From Natrinema limicola JCM 13563 (GTDB lineage Archaea; Halobacteriota; Halobacteria; Halobacteriales; Natrialbaceae), in the NCBI RefSeq assembly GCF_000337475.1, contig NZ_AOIT01000065.1, positions 69,450 to 133,449 on the forward strand: a DNA stretch of 64,000 nt, in the 5' to 3' direction. Position 1 is the first letter of the stretch. Each line of letters opens with the position of its first letter. The notes under the pieces were generated by a model. It was not told the origin of the DNA, did not search any database, and worked only from the letters and a program-made list of their open reading frames with translations. A program made the translations under genes and the position numbers. Shown here piece by piece: positions 44,533 to 52,340 of this stretch.

Positions 44533-44691
44533 CTAGGAAAAACGGAGCTCCTTTGCGGGATCTTCCGCGACGACCCACCAGTGGACGTCCTCCTTGGGAT
44601 GGCGGCGCTCGACGTGTTCACGAAGCTGTTCGCCGGTATCGAAGTCGTCGCCACAGAAATTACAGCGATGGTGGTGGTGCTTCGGCGACAT
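44533..44691 (-). CDS. 52-aa C2H2 zinc-finger micro-protein
   Basis: MSPKHHHHRCNFCGDDFDTG continues to EQLREHVERRHPKED and ends KELRFS. The motif C-x2-C-x12-H-x4-H is a complete C2H2 zinc finger, preceded by four His. Such tiny zinc-finger proteins are common in haloarchaea, some affecting gene expression. The ATG is at 44691. A partial MITE B end lies just upstream (about 44703-44717). Confidence 0.75.
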   Translation of the reverse strand: MSPKHHHHRCNFCGDDFDTGEQLREHVERRHPKEDVHWWVVAEDPAKELRFS

Positions 44692-44730
44692 ACCGTAAGT
44701 ACGACAGCAGTCCCTATGAATCAGTGGGGG

Positions 44731-44811
44731 TATAGCAACTGAAACGGTTCACACACCGATCGCACGAGGGCTGTGCGATCGGGTGTACAGTGACGTTCAG
44801 TGGCTACTATA
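44731..44811. mobile_element. MITE family C, copy 2
   Basis: 81 bp with TATAGCAACTGAAACG ... TTCAGTGGCTACTATA and the central CGATCGCAC/GTGCGATCG arms. Opposite orientation to copy 1, outer TA pairs conserved. Confidence 0.7.
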
Positions 44812-44882
44812 GTGGGCCTGGGAATCGTCATCGAAACGAGCGCTCCAAAGCGTATTCACTGCTGGCCGTCCAGAGGAGGACC

Positions 44883-45332
44883 ATGGCATCCCGGATTCTG
44901 GTCGCGTTCGATGAATCACCGCAGGCGACCGCCGCATTGCATCACGCACTGTCGACGTACACCGACGCCGAGATTCGCGTCCTCCACGTAAGTGATCCAC
45001 AGGAGTGGGTGAGTACTGACGGCATGGACGGCTTCTACTCGGAGACGGCCTATAGACAATCACAGGAGTCCGCCGAACGACTCCTCGAGAAAGCGACCGA
45101 GATCGCACAGGAATACGACGCGGACCTGACGACTGACACGACGGTCGGAACGGCGGCGTCGTCGATCGTCCGATATGCAGAGGAACACGATATCGATCAC
45201 ATCGTCCTCGGGAGTCACGGCCGGCGTGGGCTGTCACGGTTCTTGGTCGGAAGCGTCGCCGAACAGGTCATCCGTCGGTCGCCGGGGTCCGTGACGATTA
45301 TCCGTGAGCCACAACCGGACGACGCGGCGTAG
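44883..45332 (+). CDS. universal stress protein (one domain)
   Basis: 149 aa. Opens MASRILVAFDESPQATAALH, with Glu where most relatives have Gly, and carries the nucleotide motif GSHGRRGLSRFLVGSV. ATG 44883 is preceded by GGAGGA within ribosome-binding distance. It lies just after MITE C copy 2 and is not in an operon. Confidence 0.88.
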   Translation: MASRILVAFDESPQATAALHHALSTYTDAEIRVLHVSDPQEWVSTDGMDGFYSETAYRQSQESAERLLEKATEIAQEYDADLTTDTTVGTAASSIVRYAEEHDIDHIVLGSHGRRGLSRFLVGSVAEQVIRRSPGSVTIIREPQPDDAA

Positions 45333-45537
45333 CCCCAGTCACGGTCTCGGTTTCCGGACGGTCTCGTGTATGCCGCGTCACGCCGCATGAATACGTGATT
45401 CAACAGCGGGAGATGCTGCACTAGCATCACCGAAACGATCCACGGGATGCCAGTATGGGAAAATTCACTGTCGGTAGATCTTCGGTTGGAGGAGCAATAC
45501 CGTTTCAAGGGTTTAGTTGTGGTACCGTGTGCGTGCC

Positions 45538-46590
45538 ATGAAAGCATTCATCATGGAAGAGATCGGCGAAACCGGGTTCATAGACAAAGACAAGCCGGAG
45601 CCGGGTCCAACCGATGCGATCCTCCGGCCAACGAAAGGGCTCGTCTGTACTTCCGACGTGCATACGGTCCACGGCGCGATCGGCGAGCGAGAAGCCCTCA
45701 CGCTCGGCCACGAAATCGTCGGGGTCGTCGAGGAGATCGGCAGTGACGTCGACTCGTTCGAGTCGGGAGACCGTGTCGCCGTCGGAGCGATCACCCCTGA
45801 CTGGGGATCCGACGCCGCACAGGACGACCATCCATCACAGTCGAACGGTGCCCTCGGCGGATGGAAGTTCGCGAACGTCAAAGACGGCACGTTCGCCGAG
45901 TACGTCCACGTCAACGAAGCCGACGCGAATATGGCCCACATTCCCGACGGTGTCACTGACGAGGAGGCCGCCTACACCACCGACATGATGAGTACAGGGT
46001 TTATGGGTGCCGAACACGCCGACATCCCGATCGGCGGAACCGTTGTCGTGTTCGCTCAGGGTCCCGTCGGACTCATGGCCACCAAAGGGGCTGCACTGCA
46101 GGGGGCCGGCCAGATCCTCGCGGTCGAATCGGTACCCAAACGCCAAGAGCTCGCCGAGCGCTACGGCGCAACGGCGATCGTTGACTTCGAAGAACACGAC
46201 CCCGTCGAACGGATTCACGAACTGACCGATGACAGAGGCGTCGACGCTGCCATCGAGGCGCTCGGTTCATCAGCGACGCTCGAGCAGTGTGTCGCGGCGA
46301 CGAAACCCGGTGGAACCATCTCCAACGTCGGCTATCACGGCGAGGGAGAGTACGTGAACATTCCACGCGAGGCGTGGGGCGTCGGGATGGCTGAAAAAGA
46401 CATCGTGACCGGCCTCTGTCCCGGCGGTCGACTCCGATTGCGCCGGCTCTTGCGATTGCTCGAGGAAGACGTGGTCGATCCAACGCCGATGACGACCCAC
46501 GAGTTTGCCTTCGACGAGATCGACGAGGCGTTCCGGCTGATGGAGACCAAAGAAGACGGCATCATCAAACCCCTCATCGACTTCGAGTAA
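45538..46590 (+). CDS. secondary alcohol (isopropanol) dehydrogenase-like, zinc MDR family
   Basis: 350 aa, closely patterned on the NADP-dependent isopropanol dehydrogenases of Clostridium and Thermoanaerobacter (about 352 aa). Segments are MKAFIMEEIGETGFIDKDKP, CTSDVHTVHGAIGER, LTLGHEIVG, AVGAITPDW, GWKFANVKDGTFAEYVHVN, TDMMSTGFMGAEHADI and GLCPGGRLRLRRLL. The zinc ligands Cys, His and Asp of that family are present, and the structural-zinc loop is absent as expected. The reaction would be isopropanol to acetone, a product that the acetone carboxylase encoded at the left end could use. ATG 45538 matches the family start. Confidence 0.85.
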   Translation: MKAFIMEEIGETGFIDKDKPEPGPTDAILRPTKGLVCTSDVHTVHGAIGEREALTLGHEIVGVVEEIGSDVDSFESGDRVAVGAITPDWGSDAAQDDHPSQSNGALGGWKFANVKDGTFAEYVHVNEADANMAHIPDGVTDEEAAYTTDMMSTGFMGAEHADIPIGGTVVVFAQGPVGLMATKGAALQGAGQILAVESVPKRQELAERYGATAIVDFEEHDPVERIHELTDDRGVDAAIEALGSSATLEQCVAATKPGGTISNVGYHGEGEYVNIPREAWGVGMAEKDIVTGLCPGGRLRLRRLLRLLEEDVVDPTPMTTHEFAFDEIDEAFRLMETKEDGIIKPLIDFE

Positions 46591-46659
46591 GGCGGGCAAG
46601 CGTCTGCTCGGCGTCACGATGGTCGTAGACGGTGTCTCGTGTCGAGGCCGCCACACTCG

Positions 46660-46932
46660 TCACGAGCCGTCGTCCAGATATCGCATTGCCTCTGCATCCG
46701 GTACCTGGCCGAACGTCCGATAGAACTGCCCGACAGCGCTGAACCACGACGGTGTTTCGACGCAGACGACTGCATCGGCCTCGTCGTGAAGGCTCTCGAT
46801 CGCCTCCGGCAGTCCGACTGGTACTGCAAGCATCACGTACGCAGCACCGGCATTGGTCACCCGTCGGAGACAGGCACGCGTCGTTGCCCCGGTCGCGAGT
46901 TGTTCGCCAGCGTCAGTTCGGTCGTCAAACAT
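46660..46932 (-). pseudogene. phosphoribosyltransferase with large internal deletion
   Basis: The first 13 residues (MFDDRTDAGEQLA) and the region from TGATTRACLRRV to the end align with the intact paralogue at 29214-29858. About 119 codons between them are missing, including the AIPRGG segment and most of the PRPP motif (VVDDGVA). The join falls on the dipeptide Ala-Thr that occurs at both edges in the intact gene, suggesting deletion by a short direct repeat. The frame remains open (90 codons) but catalysis should be lost. Confidence 0.7.
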
Positions 46933-47569
46933 CGCTGTTACCTTGGCAGTGTGGCTCGAGTCGCTCGAAACGGGTTCGCTCACGGATCGGTCGACTAGGC
47001 CGAGACAAGCATACGGGCCATTGAGTGATGGTATACTGCATCATTACTCGGCTCCCATCCAACGTACTCTCCGCAGTTACAAAATACGGAACCCGGTACC
47101 AGCCGTTTCGTCGCTCCATGAATGAATATCAGAACATTAATATTAGCAACAACAGAGCGCAACAGTTGTGTAGATAATACTCACGAATCCTGCCGGTTTT
47201 TGACCGGAAGTCAACATCATCTCATGAACAGTGAGCTGTGAAAAGATCGATAGAAAGGGACAAGCAACAAATATAGTTCTCAGAAAGGGGAATAGTAGAG
47301 GAAGATCGTAGCGCGATCACAATGACTGCGTGATGTTAGAATGAATAGTGAACGGAATAGTATTGTATCTCATACACAATTGCTATTATAGCTGCTATTG
47401 GCCGCTTTTTAGTAATTATATCCACACGATGAGTTGCGATCGTTTCGACGACCGAGAGACACCGGTTGGTGGTCAGCGAGTAGTACTCGCACACCCCGCG
47501 TGTCCTCGAGTCGGTTCCTAAATTGCGGTGTCCGAAACTTCCATGAGTGTGGTTGTCATAAGTCACAGC
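46933..47569. other. AT-rich intergenic region
   Basis: About 640 bases without a gene, distinctly richer in A and T (for example 47110-47420) than the rest of the window. No palindrome or repeat family was recognised apart from scattered TATA-like stretches. It probably contains the promoter of the CBS gene at its right end. Confidence 0.5.
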
Positions 47570-47944
47570 ATGACGACAGTAAACAGAACTGTTGAAGACG
47601 TGATGTCAACGCCGCTTGAGATCGTTTCGAAAGATGCAACGCTCACGGAAGCTGCAACAGTGATGCACGACAAGGAGATCAACGCGCTGGTCGTATCGAC
47701 GGATCCACCCTCGATCGTCACTAGCACTGATCTCGTCTCTTCAGCCGCTGAGGGCCACGATCCCACCACGCAACAGGTGTCCGATGTAATGACGAAATCG
47801 GTCGAGACCGTTCCACCGGGGCTCTATCTCGAGGAAGTTGCTGCGATGATGACCAATTTCGGAATCAACCACCTTCCGGTCGTCGACGGTGACGATTACC
47901 TCGGAATGATTTCATCGACGGACATCACGTCCGAACTATCCTGA
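47570..47944 (+). CDS. CBS-domain-pair protein
   Basis: 124 aa consisting only of two CBS motifs (VEDVMSTPLEIVSKDATLTE and VSDVMTKSVETVPPGLYLEE, closing FGINHLPVVDGDDYLGMISS). Such stand-alone pairs bind adenine nucleotides and act as energy or redox sensors. ATG 47570 is chosen because the residues before it are hydrophobic filler. No partner gene is adjacent; degraded coding sequence follows directly. Confidence 0.85.
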   Translation: MTTVNRTVEDVMSTPLEIVSKDATLTEAATVMHDKEINALVVSTDPPSIVTSTDLVSSAAEGHDPTTQQVSDVMTKSVETVPPGLYLEEVAAMMTNFGINHLPVVDGDDYLGMISSTDITSELS

Positions 47945-48236
47945 CCACTGCCAGTCCAGTCACGGACGCGGACCTCGTCCAAGAAGCCATCCGACCTGTC
48001 GTGCAAGCGACGAACGGGTGCGTCCGAATCGATTTGCTTTCGCTCCGAGTTTGATGCTGTAACAGTGGAGCGCATCACACAGGATTTCCGTCGAGAAGTG
48101 ATACCAAGCCGAGCCGAGTGGCAGGAACTACTCGTCTCACACCTCTCACGACAGCGTGAATTTCCTAATAAAGCAGCCGAGCGTCAACTCGTCGAATTCG
48201 TCCGCCCGTACATCAATCTGGCCGTGCAAGGCTACT
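47945..48236 (+). pseudogene. degraded coding fragments, unidentified
   Basis: Two frames look formerly coding: PVTDADLVQEAIRPVVQATN in one, and after a shift VERITQDFRREVIPSRAEWQ continuing to PYINLAVQGY and a TGA in another. Neither has a start codon or ribosome-binding site. They read like a single gene broken by a frameshift. Family not recognised. Confidence 0.35.
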
Positions 48237-48261
48237 GACTGGTCTATTAAGACGGTTCTGA

Positions 48262-48372
48262 TACTGCCGGACAAAACGGTTCATCTCTCGATCGCACCTA
48301 CGACGCTGTCGCCGACGACGACGACAGCCGTCGAGACGCGATCGAGTATTCACTGACTGTTGTCCGGTAGTA
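48262..48372 (+). mobile_element. MITE family A, copy 4
   Basis: 111 bp, ends TACTGCCGGACAAAACGG and CTGTTGTCCGGTAGTA, flanked by TGA on both sides. Interior of the second sub-type, shared with copies 2 and 5. Confidence 0.8.
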
Positions 48373-48748
48373 TGAGTAACCGAGAATCGAGACGAAGTTG
48401 ATAGTGGTTCTCCCGAACTCCCCACCTGTCGCGTTACTCCGGCGCGACAAACAGATCCAATCAGCCTCGACCCTACGTTGTCTCATACGGTCTGCTGTCC
48501 CGATGTCCCGGTGGGCCCGCAGTGCGGGGTTGCGGTCCCACCGGAACTGACTGACAGTAGTCCGTATCAGTTCGCCCGGCGGCCACCACCCTGCACCCAT
48601 CCGGGCGACTTTTGATCCGTGTAACCACAGTAAGTGGCAGCGACTCGGTCTCGAGGACGCAGAAAATCCCGCAGCTTCGAACAGCAATACTGATCGGCTG
48701 CACCCCATAGCCTATGTCAAGAAAGGAGAGACAGAGGCAGGTATTGAG
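48373..48748. other. intergenic region with MITE B copy 7
   Basis: No gene; contains MITE B copy 7 (48486-48566). The remainder shows no recognisable signal. Confidence 0.45.
48486..48566 (-). mobile_element. MITE family B, copy 7
   Basis: 81 bp, TACGGTCTGCTGTCCCGATG...CTGACTGACAGTAGTCCGTA, reverse orientation, flanked by TCA on both sides, the only B copy with TCA. Confidence 0.8.
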
Positions 48749-50221
48749 CTACACGTTCTGGAAGAAACGGCCGTGGAAGCCGAAGGGTTCCGCGTGTGGG
48801 AGAACAGCCCGCGCTTGAACCTTGAGCGTCGCTGCGTCAAAGATCATGAGTTCCGTCCGCTCACGTTGGGTGTTCAGCGCCGTCGCGAGCACGACGCCCT
48901 CGTCTTCGGTGTCGGCATCAGGATGCTGGACGGGAACTGGTTCCTCGATGTAGACCGACCGCTTCCACCACTCCCTGGCGGTGCCTGTCTTACAATCCAC
49001 TTTGACGAGTCCGTTCGCCCCCGTGCGATCGGTCACTTGTCCGTATACATAGCGGTGGCGTCGGCCGACGACTGCGCGGGCGACGCGTGGCATCTCCATC
49101 GCGCCATCGTAGAGTCGTGTCCGGCTGATCGTATTCGAATCGGGGTCGATGCGGTACCGCATCAGGTGGGCATCGGGCACGTCTGGAAAGCCGTCGCCAT
49201 CGAGTTCGGACAGTGACATGGTGTCGACGATGTCGCCGTTCGGGAACGCCACGAGATCGAGGACGATCGTCCCGCTGTCAACGTAGGCGTTGACATGGTG
49301 AAAGGTAAAGACCGGCTCGAACGTCGGATCGGCAACAATGTCGCCGGTACTCCGATCGACCACGAGTACGCGTGTGTCACGCTCTGGCTGCCAGTCAAGC
49401 ATGTCGATCGCCCCCTCAGCAAACGGATTCAGTGCCTGAAACACCGACAGAACGAGCGGCGACTCCACGATGATGACGTGGTTTTCGGTGACGCTGCAGT
49501 CGTGGATATACGCCGGCCCATTCGCGTCGAGAGAGGTGATAACCTCACGCGTGCGACTCCCAGCTGGGAGACGGTAGAGGTGGTACTGTGGTTGCCGGCC
49601 GAACTGCGTAGCGAAGCCGATCAGTTCATTCCGGTGAGGGTCGTCGACGAAATGCGCGGTCGTGATGTGTTCGGGCAGGTCGTCGTGAAATCGAAAGCGC
49701 CCGCGTGTCTCGAGTGTCTCGGGATCGAAGGCGACCCGGCGCGGGGTTTCGGTGAGTGCGACGTATTCGCCGTCGATGTAGGCGACGTGAACGTTCGCAT
49801 TGTCGGTCGGATCCGGGACCCCCAGAGAGGGTATGATCTCGAGGAGACGACGCCAGCCACGCGTGTCAGTGCCGAACTGGCCGGTCAGCCGACCGTCCAT
49901 TGCCTCAGCGTAGGCATCGGTGCGGAGGAACCGGTTCGAGTAGTGGAGCAAGCCGTCGTTGAAGGCGTAGCGGCGGAGCATCGCTAGGCCGTCGAACCAG
50001 TGGTTGACACGGCGACCGCCGACCTCGAAGCGGGCAGGGCCGTTGCGAATCAGCGTCCCAGAGAGCCAGTCGGGAATGGAGCCCTCGACCGTCGGGTGGT
50101 GATCGCGGACTTCGGTGGTCAGCGAGTGAAAGCCGGCACCAGATACTGTCACAGCTACGTATTCAGGTGAAGCGGCAATCAATCTTCGTGCGCGTCGATC
50201 CGGATCGCGTGATTGTCTCAC
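48749..50221 (-). CDS. carotenoid oxygenase family protein
   Basis: About 465-490 aa, the seven-bladed propeller of the carotenoid cleavage dioxygenase/RPE65 family. Four iron-binding His are visible: ITTAHFVDDP, YIHDCSVTENH, FTFHHVNAY and the final FGFHGRFF. PDWLSGTLIRNGPARFEVGG near the N-terminus is the family opening. It would cleave a carotenoid or apocarotenoid, perhaps giving retinal for rhodopsins, though no rhodopsin gene is in the window. The frame starts at a GTG (50221); a GTG at 50152 is an equally good start, so the N-terminus is uncertain. Confidence 0.85.
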   Translation of the reverse strand: MRQSRDPDRRARRLIAASPEYVAVTVSGAGFHSLTTEVRDHHPTVEGSIPDWLSGTLIRNGPARFEVGGRRVNHWFDGLAMLRRYAFNDGLLHYSNRFLRTDAYAEAMDGRLTGQFGTDTRGWRRLLEIIPSLGVPDPTDNANVHVAYIDGEYVALTETPRRVAFDPETLETRGRFRFHDDLPEHITTAHFVDDPHRNELIGFATQFGRQPQYHLYRLPAGSRTREVITSLDANGPAYIHDCSVTENHVIIVESPLVLSVFQALNPFAEGAIDMLDWQPERDTRVLVVDRSTGDIVADPTFEPVFTFHHVNAYVDSGTIVLDLVAFPNGDIVDTMSLSELDGDGFPDVPDAHLMRYRIDPDSNTISRTRLYDGAMEMPRVARAVVGRRHRYVYGQVTDRTGANGLVKVDCKTGTAREWWKRSVYIEEPVPVQHPDADTEDEGVVLATALNTQRERTELMIFDAATLKVQARAVLPHAEPFGFHGRFFQNV

Positions 50222-50254
50222 ACCCGGACCCTCCCTCGAGCGGGTTCGGATTCA

Positions 50255-51442
50255 CTATGGGCCCGCTGTACCGACAGCAGTCACCCACAATCCACCAACG
50301 GCCGCGGCGAACGTCAAGAAGATCGCAATGGTGAAACTCCCTGTAAACTCGACGCTCGCCGTTCCAAGCGGCGGCATCGCGAGGGCGGCAACGCCGATTG
50401 CGACGTTGAACGTGCCGACAATGGCAGTGTCTTTCTCGGGTGAATAAACGCCCATGAGAAGCGGGATATACAGCGTTGCGGAGCCACCCAGTCCGAGTCC
50501 GATCAAGCAAATCGCGATCACGACTATCGAAACTGAGGGAACAAACAACATGGCGATACCGGCAACTGCACAGACGAGTGACGCGAGAAACGCTCGTCGC
50601 GAGCCCATGACGTCGGCGAGATAGCCGCTGGCGATTCGCGAGATAATACTGACACCGCCGATCAACCCGAATGCGGTCGAGGCACCAGCTGCCGTCAGTC
50701 CGCGAGCGGCGAACAGATCGACGGCGTAGGCAGCAAGCAACTGGTACCACGCAAACGAGAGCGCGATCCCGACGAATAGCAACTGAAACGTCCGCGTCCC
50801 AGCTAAGCGAACGAGCCACTCGAGCAGTTCGCCGGCAGTCGCAGTCGACTGTGCCGCCCAGTTCGGACGGCGACAGACGAGCCCGGCAAGCAGAAAGGCG
50901 AGCGCAGTTGTCGACATGATCAGCAGAAAGCCACGCCGCACACCGACTTCCGAGAGCGTACGCTGCCAGATCGGCGGGAGCACGAACAATCCGAGTCCGT
51001 TGCCGACGAAGAGCAGTCCCGTTGCGGCCCCTCGGCGACCCTCGAACCAGCGCGGAACGACGGAGGCGAGGAGAACGAACGCCGTTCCAAGTGCGAGTCC
51101 GAGAACGGCAAACACGACGAGCAGCCCACCGAGCGAATCCAGGAGATACAGCGACGGTGCGACCATACCGGTTGCGAGCGAACACGCGAGCAGCACTGCT
51201 CGCGCCCCAAACCGTGCGCCGAACACGCCGATGAGCCCGGAGCCGATAAAGAACGTAAAGAGCATGATAGAGAACACACCGGAGAGCGCGACCGATGAGA
51301 CGCCGAATGCATCGCTGAACGGTGCGCGGAAAATACCGTACGAAAGCGGCGTCCCGAAGGTGAACACCATCGCCACGGAGCCGACGATCGCCACGATCCA
51401 ACTACGGCGGCTGTCGGGCTGTTCAACACGATCAGTATGCAC
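50255..51442 (-). CDS. MFS transporter (MCT-like)
   Basis: About 395 aa with 12 membrane helices. MVFTFGTPLSYGIFRAPFSD at the first helix and RRGAATGLLFVGNGLGLFVLPP are the pattern of monocarboxylate/oxalate-formate type MFS carriers. Substrate unknown; an organic acid is possible. The assigned start is a GTG. It lies immediately upstream of the carotenoid oxygenase on the same strand with a 33-base gap (both starts uncertain), so cotranscription is likely. Confidence 0.82.
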   Translation of the reverse strand: MHTDRVEQPDSRRSWIVAIVGSVAMVFTFGTPLSYGIFRAPFSDAFGVSSVALSGVFSIMLFTFFIGSGLIGVFGARFGARAVLLACSLATGMVAPSLYLLDSLGGLLVVFAVLGLALGTAFVLLASVVPRWFEGRRGAATGLLFVGNGLGLFVLPPIWQRTLSEVGVRRGFLLIMSTTALAFLLAGLVCRRPNWAAQSTATAGELLEWLVRLAGTRTFQLLFVGIALSFAWYQLLAAYAVDLFAARGLTAAGASTAFGLIGGVSIISRIASGYLADVMGSRRAFLASLVCAVAGIAMLFVPSVSIVVIAICLIGLGLGGSATLYIPLLMGVYSPEKDTAIVGTFNVAIGVAALAMPPLGTASVEFTGSFTIAIFLTFAAAVGGLWVTAVGTAGP

Positions 51443-51556
51443 GACCCATTCTCACTGATAAGCGGTCGAAAGGGTTCTGATCTTGATTGGGAGATCTGCG
51501 GTCGAACTGCGAACGAGCCACGCACTGATATCACCGTTCCCCCTCTCGTCCTCGCG

Positions 51557-51620
51557 TTGACGTATTCCAAGGGTCAATCTGTACGGCTTTGACGTATTCC
51601 AAGGGTCAATCTGTACGGCT
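51557..51620. repeat. 32-bp tandem duplication
   Basis: The unit TTGACGTATTCCAAGGGTCA followed by ATCTGTACGGCT occurs twice in direct succession (51557-51588 and 51589-51620), identical throughout. It lies in the divergent region between the MFS gene and a Usp gene. Confidence 0.85.
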
Positions 51621-51742
51621 TCGACGTCGTGTTCCTTGGCTTTGTATTCAACGTACTCAACCGGCTGCTCACCCCGGGTTTTCGAGACTGAGACTGATAA
51701 TACCACACCCAATTTTTGTGTGTCCGTACCATCATCGGGTCC

Positions 51743-52180
51743 ATGCTCGAGCGGATTCTCTTTCCCATCGACGGAAGTGACTGTGCAAATCAAGCGCTCG
51801 CTATTGGCGTCGACATCGCAGACGGTGAGAAAGCAGCACTGCATCTCCTTTCTGTGATCGCTATCACGGCGTTGGGGACCGATGCTCGTCCAGATATCCA
51901 GATGGAGGCGCTGGAGGAAAGCGTCCATGAACTGCTGGACGAGGCTACGGCGTTCGCGGACGGCGCTGGCGTCGAACCAGCGTCGAAAGCAGTCGAATAC
52001 GGCCCCTCGATTCACCAGGAGAACCTCACGCATATTGAGACCCACGACATCGACCTCGTCGTCGGAACCCACGGTCGAACGGGCTTCAACCGTTACATAC
52101 TGGGGAGCGTCACCGAATATCTCGTTCGCACGTCGCCGATTCCGGTACTGACGGTTCGAGCACCCGAAACAGACATGTGA
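51743..52180 (+). CDS. universal stress protein (one domain)
   Basis: 145 aa. Opens MLERILFPIDGSDCANQALA and closes with GTHGRTGFNRYILGSVTEYLVR, a complete nucleotide-binding motif. ATG 51743 is chosen over an upstream start with Cys/Val filler. It precedes the P-type ATPase gene by 160 bases on the same strand. Confidence 0.88.
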   Translation: MLERILFPIDGSDCANQALAIGVDIADGEKAALHLLSVIAITALGTDARPDIQMEALEESVHELLDEATAFADGAGVEPASKAVEYGPSIHQENLTHIETHDIDLVVGTHGRTGFNRYILGSVTEYLVRTSPIPVLTVRAPETDM

Positions 52181-52340
52181 TGTGTCCACAAACCATACAG
52201 GGAGCCAGCGGTGTGTTCCGAGAGTGGTCGCGTATTGCCTCACCGTATTCGCGTAACTGTAACACGCTGCAGTTCGGAGTGACACGAGTTCAGCGATAGA
52301 GACGAGACTGTGACATCCCTCAAGGAACCCTTTCGACAGC

